Shown here: in pieces, positions 34,278-44,700 of the stretch
How positions within the stretch are numbered: position 1 is the stretch's first letter
Layout: every line of letters begins with the position of its first letter
Source of the DNA: Hwanghaeella grinnelliae
Lineage (GTDB): Bacteria; Pseudomonadota; Alphaproteobacteria; UBA8366; Aestuariispiraceae
Direction: 5' to 3'
Length of the DNA stretch: 64,000 bases
Assembly: GCF_004005845.1 (NCBI RefSeq)
Contig: NZ_SADE01000002.1
Location: forward strand, 496,421-560,420
Notes under the pieces: generated by a model
Database searches by the model: none
The model's input: only the letters and a program-made list of their open reading frames with translations
Told to the model about the DNA's origin: nothing
Position numbers and translations under genes: made by a program

Positions 34278-36677
34278 ATGGCGACACGGACGGACGCGCG
34301 GCAGCCACTGCTGCCGGATTGGATGGCGGCACTTCTGAAACAGCGCCTGGTCGAGATTTCCGGCCTGATGCTGGTTCTGGCCGCCCTCGCGATGTTGGCC
34401 GCGTTGGTGAGTTTCGATCCCCTCGACCGGTCCTGGAGCGTCGCGACCGCGGCGCCGGTGCAAAACCTGCTGGGCGGTTTCGGTGCCTATTTTGCCGACG
34501 CGGTGCTGCAATTCGTTGGCTTGGCCGGCGCGCTTATGGTGCCGATTACGGCAGCCTGGGGCTGGCGCATTGCGGCCGAGCATCGTCTGCCGCACCCGGC
34601 CTTGAAGATCCTGTCGGCCGTTCTGGCCGTTTTCCTGGGCGCCGCCGGCATGGCCGGCCTGCCGACCGCGGAAAGCTGGCCTTTCCAAATCGGTATGGGC
34701 GGCTTCGTCGGCGATACGGTGCTGGGCACCTTGATCGGCTGGCTGGAGCCTTTGCGGCTACCGTTGTCCTCCTCCGCCTTGGCGGGGATTCTGGGCTTGG
34801 TCGGCCTGACGCTGACCGTTCTGGTGCTGGGTTTCAGCCTGGCCGAATGGGTCATTGCCTTCCGCAAGGTGAAGAAGGGCGCGCATATGGCACGGTCCGC
34901 CGCCGATCCGGCCGCCTTGAAAGGCGCCGTGGCCGCCGCCAAGGACGCGGTTCTGCAGCGCGGCTGGGGAGAGCGTGCGGAGCCCACCCTGTTGCCGCGC
35001 GTGAAACCGGAAGGCCCGCCGCGTCAGGCGCCCGAAGTGAAGCACCCGGTGAAGCCGGGCCGGGTCGAGGAACGCGGCGAGAAGCAGCAGGAAAGCAAAC
35101 GCGCCCGCAAGGAACGCCAGATCACGCTGGACCTGCCGCGCAACACCGGCGAATACGCCTTGCCGCCGCTGGACCTGCTGGACGAAAGCGACAACACCGG
35201 CAAGGTGCAGGAAAACCAGGAAGCGCTGGAACAGAATGCCCGCATGCTGGAAGGGGTGCTGGAAGATTTCGGCGTCCGTGGGGAAATCGTGAAGGTTCGC
35301 CCGGGTCCCGTGGTGACGTTGTACGAATTGGAACCGGCCCCGGGCACCAAGACCAGCCGCGTGATCGGCCTGGCCGACGATATCGCCCGGTCGATGAGCG
35401 CGATTTCCGTGCGTATCGCCACCGTCCCCGGCCGCAACGTGATCGGCATCGAAATGCCGAATGGCGACCGCGAGCTGGTCGGCCTGCGAGAGGTCTTGTC
35501 CAGCCGGACCTTCGAGGAAAGCAAACTGAAGCTGCCGATGGTGCTGGGCAAGGATATCGGCGGCATTCCGGAGATCGCGGACCTGGCCACCATGCCGCAT
35601 CTGCTGATCGCGGGGACCACCGGGTCGGGTAAATCCGTTGGCTTGAACGCGATGATCCTGTCGCTGCTCTACCGCCTGCCGCCCGATCGCTGCAAATTCA
35701 TCATGGTCGATCCGAAAATGCTGGAACTATCGGTCTATGACGATATCCCGCATCTGTTGGCCCCGGTCGTGACGGACCCGAAGAAGGCGGTCGTCGCCCT
35801 GAAATGGACGGTGCGGGAGATGGAAGACCGCTACCGCGCCATGTCCAAGCTCGGCGTCCGCAATATCGAGGGCTACAACAAGCGCGTCGCCGAAGCCGCC
35901 CGCAAGGGCGAGGAACTGACCCGCAAGGTCCAGACCGGGTTCGACCCGGAAACCGGCCGCCCGATCATGGAGGAGGAGCCGCTGGACCTGACGCCCTTCC
36001 CCTATATCGTCGTCGTGGTCGACGAAATGGCCGACCTGATGCTGGTCGCGGGCAAGGAAATCGAAGCCTCGATCCAGCGCCTGGCGCAGATGGCGCGCGC
36101 CGCCGGGATCCATTTGATTATGGCCACGCAGCGCCCGTCGGTCGACGTCATCACCGGCACGATCAAGGCCAACTTCCCGGTTCGCATCAGCTTCATGGTG
36201 ACCTCGAAGATCGACAGCCGCACCATTCTGGGCGAGCAGGGGGCGGAACAGTTGCTGGGCCGGGGTGACATGCTGTACATGGCGGGCGGCGGCCGCATCA
36301 AGCGCGTCCACGGGCCCTTCGTCGACGATGCCGAAGTGGAGGACGTGTGCAACTTCCTGCGGTCCCAGGCCGAACCGGATTACGTCGAAGCGGTCACAGA
36401 CGAAAACGACATGTCCGGCGGTTTTGACACAGATGTGAGCGGGGCTGCTTCGTTCGGAGAGAGCGAAGGACCGGAAGACGCCCTATATGATCAAGCGGTG
36501 GCGCTCGTCGCCCGGGAAGGCAAGGCGTCGACCAGCTTCGTGCAGCGGCACTTGCAGATCGGGTATAACCGCGCCGCGCGGATCATTGAGAGAATGGAGA
36601 AAGAAGGCGTTGTCGGAAGAGCCAACCATGTCGGTAAGCGGGACGTTCTGGTCGGGGATCACAGCAACATGGACTAA
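34278..36677 (+). CDS. ftsK: DNA translocase FtsK
   Basis: A 799-residue septal DNA pump. Four transmembrane segments (about 25-190) are followed by a charged linker (about 195-300) and the RecA-like motor with Walker A GTTGSGKS (446-453) and Walker B ([12 protein letters not shown]). A C-terminal winged-helix gamma domain (about 735-795) reads the polar guide sequences. It couples division to chromosome-dimer resolution. The linker is short compared with E. coli FtsK, as in most alphaproteobacteria. The lolA start lies inside the last 50 bases of this gene. Confidence 0.97.
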   Translation: MATRTDARQPLLPDWMAALLKQRLVEISGLMLVLAALAMLAALVSFDPLDRSWSVATAAPVQNLLGGFGAYFADAVLQFVGLAGALMVPITAAWGWRIAAEHRLPHPALKILSAVLAVFLGAAGMAGLPTAESWPFQIGMGGFVGDTVLGTLIGWLEPLRLPLSSSALAGILGLVGLTLTVLVLGFSLAEWVIAFRKVKKGAHMARSAADPAALKGAVAAAKDAVLQRGWGERAEPTLLPRVKPEGPPRQAPEVKHPVKPGRVEERGEKQQESKRARKERQITLDLPRNTGEYALPPLDLLDESDNTGKVQENQEALEQNARMLEGVLEDFGVRGEIVKVRPGPVVTLYELEPAPGTKTSRVIGLADDIARSMSAISVRIATVPGRNVIGIEMPNGDRELVGLREVLSSRTFEESKLKLPMVLGKDIGGIPEIADLATMPHLLIAGTTGSGKSVGLNAMILSLLYRLPPDRCKFIMVDPKMLELSVYDDIPHLLAPVVTDPKKAVVALKWTVREMEDRYRAMSKLGVRNIEGYNKRVAEAARKGEELTRKVQTGFDPETGRPIMEEEPLDLTPFPYIVVVVDEMADLMLVAGKEIEASIQRLAQMARAAGIHLIMATQRPSVDVITGTIKANFPVRISFMVTSKIDSRTILGEQGAEQLLGRGDMLYMAGGGRIKRVHGPFVDDAEVEDVCNFLRSQAEPDYVEAVTDENDMSGGFDTDVSGAASFGESEGPEDALYDQAVALVAREGKASTSFVQRHLQIGYNRAARIIERMEKEGVVGRANHVGKRDVLVGDHSNMD

Positions 36678-37305
36678 ATCCGTCCATCTGGCCCTGCTTG
36701 CCCTGCCAATACTGGCGATTGCGCTTACGTCCGGCCAAGCCCGGGCGCAGGTCTTCAGCCCGGAACAGATCGCGGATATCAACCGGATCGAGACTTACCT
36801 CAATCAACTGACGACGCTGGAATCGCGCTTCGTCCAAATCGACCCGCGGGGGAATTTCTCCGAAGGCACCGTCTTTCTGTCCCGGCCCGGTAAGATGCGG
36901 TTCGAATACGACCCGCCGTCGCCTCTGCTGCTGGTCGCCGACGGCACCTGGTTCATCTATGTGGACAAGGAACTGGAGGAAGTGTCCCACATTCCGCTGG
37001 ATTCCACGCCCGCCGCCTTCCTTTTGCAGGAAAACATCTCGCTGAAAGACGACTTCAAGGCGACCGACATATCGCGCGGCAGCGGCTTGGTGGTCATCAC
37101 CGTCATCGATCGTTACGCACCCGAAAACGGTCAGGTTCAGCTTGTCTTCGAAGACCGCCCCCTGCAGCTGAAGCAATGGACCGTCACCGACGCCCAGGGC
37201 TTGGACACGCGCGTCACGCTGGTCAACGCCCGGTTCGGCCGGGAGATGCCGGACGAGCTGTTCCGGTTCAAAGACCCCTGGAACAGCGCCATCGGCGACC
37301 GCTGA
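36628..37305 (+). CDS. lolA: Outer-membrane lipoprotein carrier LolA
   Basis: A 225-residue periplasmic carrier. The signal peptide ends near QARA|QVF (about 41), and the mature part has the LolA opening ([14 protein letters not shown]) and the conserved [12 protein letters not shown] strand. It shuttles lipoproteins from LolCDE to the outer membrane. The only start that leaves a complete signal peptide is the ATG at 36628, which overlaps ftsK by 50 bases in another frame. ftsK-lolA is a conserved order, so cotranscription is likely. Confidence 0.92.
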   Translation: MSVSGTFWSGITATWTKSVHLALLALPILAIALTSGQARAQVFSPEQIADINRIETYLNQLTTLESRFVQIDPRGNFSEGTVFLSRPGKMRFEYDPPSPLLLVADGTWFIYVDKELEEVSHIPLDSTPAAFLLQENISLKDDFKATDISRGSGLVVITVIDRYAPENGQVQLVFEDRPLQLKQWTVTDAQGLDTRVTLVNARFGREMPDELFRFKDPWNSAIGDR

Positions 37306-37411
37306 CCCTCTCCGCGACGAGCCGCGCCACCCCATCTCTCCTTTTCCCCGGCCGCCGCATGCTCTAGAAGCGGTGAGCAGGAAACCGTAAACACCGCAAG
37401 GACCTGCCCGT

Positions 37412-38407
37412 ATGACTTCTCAATATGACCTCGTCGGAATCGGCAACGCCCTCGTCGACGTTCTGGTGACGATTGAAGACACCTTCCTGGACGAACACAG
37501 CCTGCCGAAAGGCAGCATGAACCTTATCGATACCGCCCAATCCGACGCGCTTTACGACGCGGTGCCGGCAGGCGTCGAGGTGTCCGGCGGGTCCTGCGGC
37601 AATACCATGGCGGGCTTTTCCGCGCTGGGCGGCAAGGGCGCCTATATCGGCAAGGTCAGCGACGACGGGCTGGGCAAGGTCTTCATCCACGATATGAAGG
37701 CGATGGGCGTCGATTGCCCGATCGAACCGGCGACATCCGGCCCCTCCACCGGCCGCTGCATCGTGATGGTCAGCAAGGACGCGGAGCGCACCATGGCGAC
37801 CTATCTGGGCGCCGCGGTAGACCTCGGCCCGGACGATATCGACGAAGCGACCATCAAAGCCGCCAAGGTGCTTTATTTGGAAGGCTATCTGTTCGACCCG
37901 GAAGCAGCCAAGGCCGCCTTCATCAAGGCCGCCGATATCGCGCACGAAGCGGGCGGCAAGGTCTCGCTTTCCCTCAGCGATCCGTTTTGCGTCGACCGTC
38001 ACCGGGAAGCCTTCCGGGCGCTGGTCGAAAACCATGTGGACATTCTGTTCGCCAATGAGAGCGAGATCACCTCCCTTTATCAGGTCGAGGATTTCGACGC
38101 GGCGCTGCAGAAAGTGCGCGGCCATTGCGAAATTGCCTGCCTGACCCGGTCCGAAAAGGGATCTGTCGTGCTCTCGGGCGACGAAGTCCATGTCATCGAC
38201 GCGGATCCCATCGGCGACAAGCTGAAGGATACGACGGGCGCGGGCGACCAATACGCCGCGGGTTTCCTGTATGGCTACACGCAAGGCTTCGATCTGGCGA
38301 CGGCGGGCCGCATGGCCTCCATCGCCGCCGCCGAGGTGGTGTGCCATTACGGCGCCCGCCCGGAAGTCCATGTCCGCGACCTGATCCGCGAGAAACTGGC
38401 GGTTTAG
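37412..38407 (+). CDS. PfkB-family carbohydrate kinase, adenosine kinase-like
   Basis: A 331-residue ribokinase-fold kinase. PfkB signature 1 is around GGSCGNTMAGFSALGGKGAY and signature 2 is DTTGAGDQYAAGF with the catalytic Asp and anion hole. The overall pattern, including the opening YDLVGIGNALVDVLV, is that of alphaproteobacterial proteins annotated as adenosine kinase. The reaction would be ATP-dependent phosphorylation of adenosine or another nucleoside or sugar. It stands alone, 106 bases from lolA. Confidence 0.88.
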   Translation: MTSQYDLVGIGNALVDVLVTIEDTFLDEHSLPKGSMNLIDTAQSDALYDAVPAGVEVSGGSCGNTMAGFSALGGKGAYIGKVSDDGLGKVFIHDMKAMGVDCPIEPATSGPSTGRCIVMVSKDAERTMATYLGAAVDLGPDDIDEATIKAAKVLYLEGYLFDPEAAKAAFIKAADIAHEAGGKVSLSLSDPFCVDRHREAFRALVENHVDILFANESEITSLYQVEDFDAALQKVRGHCEIACLTRSEKGSVVLSGDEVHVIDADPIGDKLKDTTGAGDQYAAGFLYGYTQGFDLATAGRMASIAAAEVVCHYGARPEVHVRDLIREKLAV

Positions 38408-38424
38408 CACTCTTTTTTGCGGCA

Positions 38425-38494
38425 CCGGCCCGCTCCCCCACCCAGCCACCCATAGCCTACGATCCCGGGGTGGTTGGGTGGGGGAGAGGGCCGG
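38425..38494 (+). repeat. Long inverted repeat (27-base arms) between two genes
   Basis: The left arm 38425-38451 and right arm 38468-38494 are complementary at 26 of 27 positions if one G-T pair is counted, with a 16-base loop. The stem is extremely stable (runs of C paired with G). It starts 17 bases after the PfkB gene and ends 19 bases before the amidotransferase ATG. It lacks a T tract. It could block read-through, protect the upstream mRNA end, or be a small mobile palindromic element. Confidence 0.8.
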
Positions 38495-38513
38495 AACCGA
38501 GGATTGAACAACC

Positions 38514-39215
38514 ATGAAAATCGGCATCATTGAAACCGGCCGTCCGCTCGACGGCATGTTGGAAAAGTTCGGCGATTACCCGAGCATGTTCGCCAACCTG
38601 CTGCGCGGCGCGGACCCGGACCTGGAATTCCGCACCTACCATGTGCTGGACGGCGACTTGCCGAGCGACCCGGCGGACTGCGATGCTTGGCTGATGACCG
38701 GCAGCCGCCACGGCGTTTATGAAGACCATGATTGGATCAAACCGCTTGAAGAGTTCAGCCGCCGCGCCGCCGAGATGGGCAAGCGTCAGGTCGGCATCTG
38801 CTTCGGCCATCAGCTTTACGCCCAGGCCTTCGGCGGCAAGGTGGTGAAGAGCGACAAGGGCTGGGGCGCCGGCGCGCATACCTATAAAATCACCGAGCGC
38901 GCGCCCTGGATGGTGACCGATGACGAGGCGGTCAGCTGCATCGTCTCCCACCAGGATCAGGTGGTCGAAACCCCGCCGGGCGCCAAGGTCTATGGCGGCA
39001 GCGATTTCTGCGAAGCCGGCATCACGACCATCGGCGACACGGTCATGACCATGCAGTGCCACCCGGAAATGTCGAAGGACTTCTCCAGCGATCTGATCGA
39101 TCTGCGCCGCGAACGCATGGGCGACAAGGTTTCAGACGCCGCCAAGGAAAGCCTGGGAAAGGGCCTTCAGCGCGACGTGCTCGCGCAATGGATCGTGGCG
39201 TTTCTGAAGGGGTAG
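38514..39215 (+). CDS. Class I glutamine amidotransferase domain protein
   Basis: A 233-residue stand-alone class I amidotransferase. The nucleophile is Cys96 in VGICFGHQ, and the rest of the triad is His183 and Glu185 in QCHPEM. Relatives (GuaA-like, YfeJ group) release ammonia from glutamine or act as gamma-glutamyl hydrolases, for example in polyamine breakdown (PuuD is a distant analogue). No synthetase partner is adjacent, so it is likely a hydrolase rather than an ammonia channel subunit. Confidence 0.85.
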   Translation: MKIGIIETGRPLDGMLEKFGDYPSMFANLLRGADPDLEFRTYHVLDGDLPSDPADCDAWLMTGSRHGVYEDHDWIKPLEEFSRRAAEMGKRQVGICFGHQLYAQAFGGKVVKSDKGWGAGAHTYKITERAPWMVTDDEAVSCIVSHQDQVVETPPGAKVYGGSDFCEAGITTIGDTVMTMQCHPEMSKDFSSDLIDLRRERMGDKVSDAAKESLGKGLQRDVLAQWIVAFLKG

Positions 39216-39345
39216 CATTTCCGCCCATTCATGCCGGAAATGCCGCACCATCTTGCGGCGCAGCAAGGATCAGGGTAGAAGGCGCGCTACTTGTGCCGCG
39301 CGCGGCGAATATTTTGCCGCCGGCCCGCTATTCCGGAACACGAAA

Positions 39346-41184
39346 ATGCAGCTTCGCAATCTGGCGATCATCGCCCATGTCGACCATGGCAAAACGACCA
39401 TGGTGGACGAACTTTTGAAACAGTCCGGCGCCGTGCGCTCGAACCAGCAGGTCGAAGAACGGGCCATGGATTCAGGCGACCTGGAAAAGGAACGCGGGAT
39501 CACCATTCTGGCGAAATGCACATCCGTCGACTGGAACGACGTCCGGATGAACATCGTCGACACCCCCGGCCACGCCGATTTCGGCGGTGAGGTGGAACGT
39601 ATCCTCTCCATGGTCGATGGCGTGGTGCTGCTGGTGGACGCCGCCGAAGGCCCGATGCCGCAGACCAAGTTCGTCACCATGAAAGCGCTGGCCCTGGGCC
39701 TGAAGCCGATTTTGGTGGTCAACAAGGTGGATAAGCCGGATGCGCGGCCCGACTGGGTCGTCGACCAGGTTTTCGACCTTTTCGTGGCGCTGGACGCGAC
39801 CGAAGAGCAGCTTGAATTCCCGATCCTTTACGCGTCCGCCAAACAGGGCTGGGCCGCGGCGGATCTTGAGGCCGAGCGCACCAGCATGAACCCGCTGTTC
39901 GAACGCATCGTCGAGCACGTCTTGCCGCCGGAAGCGGATGCGGACGGCCCGTTCCGGATGCTGGCGACGACCCTGGAATCCGACCCCTATCTGGGCCGGA
40001 TCCTGACCGGCCGGATTTTCTCCGGCAAGGTGAAGATGGGTGAAACCGTGAAAGGCCTTGCGGCCGACGGCACATTGCTGGAACAGGTCCGCCTGACCAA
40101 ATTGCTCGCCTTCCGGGGCTTGAAGCGGGAACCGATCGAAGTCGCCGAAGCCGGCGACATCATCGCCGTCGCGGGCCTGCAGAAGGCGACCGTCGCCGAT
40201 ACGATCTGCGCCCTTTCCGTCAAGGAACCCTTGGAAGGCCGGCCGATCAGCCCGCCGACCATGGCGATGACCGTTGCCGTGAACGACGGCCCGCTGGCCG
40301 GCCGCAACGGCGGCGACAAGCTGACGGGCCGGATGATCGGCGACCGGCTGAAGCGGGAGGCGGAAAGCAATGTCGCCATCCGTGTCACCGAGAGCGCCGA
40401 CAAGGACGCCTTCGAGGTCGCCGGCCGTGGTGAATTGCAGCTGGGCGTCTTGATCGAACAGATGCGCCGCGAAGGCTTTGAGCTGACCATCGGCCCGCCC
40501 CGCGTCCTGTATACCCAGGACGAGAACGGCAAGCGGCTGGAGCCGATGGAAGAAGTTCAGGTCGACGTGGACGAGGAATTCTCCGGCGTCGTCGTCGAAA
40601 AGCTGGGCCAGCGCAAAGCGGAAATGACCGACATGCGCCCGTCCGGCGGCGGCAAGACCCGCATCTCGTTCACCATGCCGTCACGCGGTTTGATCGGGTA
40701 TCAGAGCGAGTTTTTGGCCGATACGCGCGGCACCGGCATTCTGTCGCGCCTGTTCACCGGTTATGCGCCGTATAAGGGGCAGATCCCGCAGCGTGGCGCC
40801 GGCGTGATGATTTCCAGCGAACAGGGCAAGGCCGTGACCTACGCGCTGTTCAACCTGGAAGACCGTGGGCCGATCTTCATCAATTCCGGCGACGACGTCT
40901 ATCCGGGCTTGATCATCGGCGAGCACAACAAGGGCCAGGATCTGGAAGTGAACCCGCTGAAATCCAAACAGCTGACCAACTTCCGCGCATCGGGCAAGGA
41001 CGAGGCCGTCAAACTGACGACCCCGCGCAAGATGACCCTGGAAGACGCCATCGCCTATATCCAGGAAGACGAGTTGGTGGAAGTGACGCCGAACGTCATC
41101 CGCCTGCGCAAGGCGATCCTGGACCCGCATGAGCGCAAGCGCCACCAGCGCCAGCGCGCCGCGGACGAAGCGAGCGTGGCGTAA
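39346..41184 (+). CDS. typA: Ribosome-binding GTPase BipA/TypA
   Basis: A 612-residue translational GTPase. G1 is AHVDHGKTT (10-18), G3 DTPGHADFG, G4 NKVDKPD, and the later domains match EF-G III and V plus the BipA-specific C-terminal domain. It is involved in 50S assembly at low temperature and under stress. The start at 39346 gives the family's N-terminus MQLRNLAIIAH; an upstream ATG in the frame (39253) would add 31 residues without similarity. Length is typical. Confidence 0.96.
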   Translation: MQLRNLAIIAHVDHGKTTMVDELLKQSGAVRSNQQVEERAMDSGDLEKERGITILAKCTSVDWNDVRMNIVDTPGHADFGGEVERILSMVDGVVLLVDAAEGPMPQTKFVTMKALALGLKPILVVNKVDKPDARPDWVVDQVFDLFVALDATEEQLEFPILYASAKQGWAAADLEAERTSMNPLFERIVEHVLPPEADADGPFRMLATTLESDPYLGRILTGRIFSGKVKMGETVKGLAADGTLLEQVRLTKLLAFRGLKREPIEVAEAGDIIAVAGLQKATVADTICALSVKEPLEGRPISPPTMAMTVAVNDGPLAGRNGGDKLTGRMIGDRLKREAESNVAIRVTESADKDAFEVAGRGELQLGVLIEQMRREGFELTIGPPRVLYTQDENGKRLEPMEEVQVDVDEEFSGVVVEKLGQRKAEMTDMRPSGGGKTRISFTMPSRGLIGYQSEFLADTRGTGILSRLFTGYAPYKGQIPQRGAGVMISSEQGKAVTYALFNLEDRGPIFINSGDDVYPGLIIGEHNKGQDLEVNPLKSKQLTNFRASGKDEAVKLTTPRKMTLEDAIAYIQEDELVEVTPNVIRLRKAILDPHERKRHQRQRAADEASVA

Positions 41185-41215
41185 GCCGCGACCCGCGGCT
41201 GGGGTTCGTCTCGGA

Positions 41216-41758
41216 ATGGCTACAGAGATCCTGACCGAACGGCTGCGCCTGCGCGAGTGGCGGGACGATCCGGCGGAGGTGGACGCGCTGCATGCCGTCC
41301 TCTCCGACCCGGAAACCATGAAGCTGTGGCCGGCGCCCTTCGACCGGGACGGCTGCGCGACATGGCTCGCCAATGTCCGCCAGAGCTATGAAAAGCACGG
41401 ATACGGCCGATTTGCGGTGGAAATACGCGAAACAGGCCAGTTGATTGGCGATTGCGGCTTGTTTCCCGGGCGTATCGGCGAGTGGTCCTTCGTCGATATC
41501 GGCTGGATCCTGCATGCGGACCATCACGGCAAGGGCTACGCGACCGAAGCCGCGCGCGCCATTATCGACCACGCTTTCTCAACCCTGGGCCTGACCGAAT
41601 TGGTCGCCCATATGGCCGAAGAGCACGCGGCCTCCCGCCGGGTCGCGGAACGCCTGGGCATGAAATTCATCCATGCCCAGCCCTATGAGCGGAACCTGGG
41701 CAAAACCCACACCTTCTTCCGTCTGACGCCGGAGATGTGGGCCAGCGCCGCCGAATAG
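41216..41758 (+). CDS. GNAT family N-acetyltransferase (RimJ/RimL-like)
   Basis: A 180-residue GNAT enzyme. The opening TEILTERLRLREWRDD is that of the RimJ/RimL-type subgroup, and the acetyl-CoA pyrophosphate loop is HHGKGYATEAARA. The substrate (ribosomal protein N-terminus, antibiotic or amino acid) is not readable. The start at 41216 comes 31 bases after typA. It ends 7 bases from the convergent TPR gene. Confidence 0.9.
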   Translation: MATEILTERLRLREWRDDPAEVDALHAVLSDPETMKLWPAPFDRDGCATWLANVRQSYEKHGYGRFAVEIRETGQLIGDCGLFPGRIGEWSFVDIGWILHADHHGKGYATEAARAIIDHAFSTLGLTELVAHMAEEHAASRRVAERLGMKFIHAQPYERNLGKTHTFFRLTPEMWASAAE

Positions 41759-41765
41759 GGCAGGC

Positions 41766-44700
41766 TCAGCCGCCCTGTTCCTGCTTCGCGCGTTCTTTCG
41801 CCGCCTTCAGCGAGTTGGTGTATTCAGGCGACCGTTCGAGCAGCCCCTTATCCATCAAATCCTGCCAAACGTCGGCGACATGCGTCCAGGTGACCCCGCT
41901 TTCCGGCACAAGGGCCAGGCGCCAGGTGACCACAGCAAGGCTGTTCTGGTAACGCGGATTGGCGGCGTCTTCCGCCACCAACGCTTCCGAGAAATTCAGC
42001 GATTGGCGATAAATAGGCAGTGCGCCCTGCGGGTTCCCGTTCTTCCGTAACGTATCCCCGTAGCTGATGCCGATTGATGCAACATCGACCCGTTTCTCTG
42101 GGTCTTCAGGTAACTCCGCCGCCACTTTTTGCTTAATCTCAAGCGCTTCGCGATAGCGCCCAATAGCGTCTTCCGGACGACCCGCGGCATCCAGAGCAAG
42201 AGCGACCTGCCAGAGTTGAATTCCGACAAAGTCCTCCCAATAAATATTCGTCGGATCTCGCACAAATAGCCGTTCGGCGACTTCAAGCGCTTCCCGATAT
42301 CGTTTCAGGGCACCTTTGGCATCCCCGCCGGCCAGGAGCACATCGCCAATCTGACGGTGGGAATAGATAAGATCTTCCAGGTAATCCGTGTTGTCGGGGT
42401 TCTCTTCAGCCGCTTCCGTACGCGCCTTCAAAGCCGCCCAATAAAACTTCATCGCCTCCTGTTTCTGGCCCAGCGCCATCAGGCGCTCGCCGTGCCAGGC
42501 CTGCGCGAAGGCAAGGTCCCGCCGCTCCAGCGTGTCTTCCGGTGCCAATTCGACAATTCGTTTCTGAATCGCGACGGTTGCGGCACTCAGTTTCGCGGCG
42601 GGCACCGGTTCGTTGAAATCCGCAAATGTCTCGCTTGCAGTTAAATAGCCTGCCTTGGCAGTTCTCAGCGCGGCAACATCGTTGGGATGTGTCTTTGCGT
42701 ATTCAGCCAGAAGTACGACCATCTTCTCATACTGCTTCAGGCCGCCCCAGACATCGTTGAGGTCGAAGGAGATATCCCCCAGCTTCGCATAGATCTCCGC
42801 GAACCATTCCGGCCAATAGGGCTCGTCAGGATCCAGGGAATTGAGTTTGCCGTAGAAGGTCAAAGCCTTCTCAAAGTTTTCCCGGGCGTCTGCCGCGTTA
42901 CCGTTGTCGCGATGCAGATTACCCAGGTGCTCGTACGTATTTGCAAAGGCACTCACCCAATACATAGAGTCCGGGTTTTCCGCAGCCTTGTTCTGGCTGT
43001 GCCGGACGGCTAGGTCGAGGGTTGCAACGGCTTCTTCATAGTCGCCCAAGGCCGATTGCTGATATGCCACCTTTACCAAGGCTAGTTTCAAGTCTTCGTT
43101 CAACTGCTCGTTCGACGGATCTTTCGCCAGACCTTCTCTTACCAGGGCCAAGCGGCGCTCCATTTGAACCAAAGCTTCTTGCTGCCGGCCCATGTCACCG
43201 AGAATTTCTCCCAAACGTTCCACGGCAACGCTCAAGTCGCGCAGTGCGTCGGGATCTTCCGGCGCTGTTTCCGCCAAAGCGGCCCGAATTTCATACGCTT
43301 CCTGGAACGTTGAATATGCCGCGTCGAAATTACCGTCGTTCTGATGCGTATCGCCAAGCAGGATCAAGGTTAAGGACAGGTTCCTGCGAAGCTCCCGGTT
43401 TTCCGGATCATTGGCCAGGTTGCGTCGGCCGGTTTCAAGGCTCTGCCCAAGATTGCTCAGGCTGTCGTCCAGACCGAGTATCTGGCTCATCCTGCTGGTA
43501 TTGTTCAGCCCGGTCGAAAGCCAATCGGCATATTCCTGATTTTCACGATCCAGTTCCAAAGCTTGCCGGAAGCCTTCCACGGCCTTGTCAAAAGCCGCCT
43601 TCGCTTCGACGTTCCGGCCCATGGCCTCGTATGAATCACCCGCTGCGTTCTGGGCGCGGGCAAGGCTGTAGTTAGCCTTCGGATTGTCGGGTTCGCTTTC
43701 CAAGAAACCCCGCCAGTCGGATACGGCCTTCTCAAAAGCAGCCGCGGCCTCCGCATAATCACCGGTCACGAAAAAGGATTCGGCAAAATCGGTGTGAATA
43801 TTCGCCACTTGCTCGATCAGCCAGACATCGCCGGGCAACACTTTCCGCGCTGCCATGGCGACATCCATGGCTTTCTGGGTATAGATGCGTTCCCGCACTC
43901 TTTCCGCCTGGCCATCGCCCAGACCTTCCATGTAAAGGGCCGTCGCTCGATTAATTTGAATAAGGTGGTCAATGATCGTGGTGTTCGCCGGCTCTTCGGC
44001 CAAAAGCTCATTCAACAGTGTTTCGGCAGTTTTGAACCGGTTCAGACCCTTCTCTTCCTCCCCGAGATTCAGTAGGGCCCAGCCCCCGACCTTTTCAGTC
44101 AGGGCGAGGCGGAATCGCAGGAACGCATCGCGGGGTTCTTTCTCCAAAACCCTCCGGTAGAGGCGGTTGGCTTCCTCATTCGGTGCAATAACGTCCTGCC
44201 AACGTTCCAGATCCAACAGGCTGTTGCCGATCGCCGCCTGTAATCCCGCTATTCGGCGCAAGGGTTCCGCATCGTCCGATACATCCGGGCTGACCGAACG
44301 CCAGTGTTTCAACGCCGTTTCATGCGCGGCGATAGCCTCTTCCAGGCGTCCGATCGAATACAGAAAATCGCCGATTTCTGCATCAAGAAAGGCCAGGGTT
44401 TGCATGTTCGGAAAGTCCTGTTCAGTCTTTCCGGCCATTGCGGCCCAGGTTTGGCGGAGGTCCTGAAAAATCGAAACCGCGGCATCATTCTCCCCCTGCC
44501 GAGACAGAGCATAGGCAGACCGCGATTGTGCCTTATAGAGATCGGATCGGAAGTCCCGGTTTGTCGGAGAGATCTGCAAGAGCGTCTTTAGGACCGAGGC
44601 CGCGGACATGTATCGTGCGCCCGCCTCTTCATGCCGGTACATCTCGGACAACACATATCCCGCCAATAAATCGGCTGAGTACTCGCCGATAAGCCAATCA

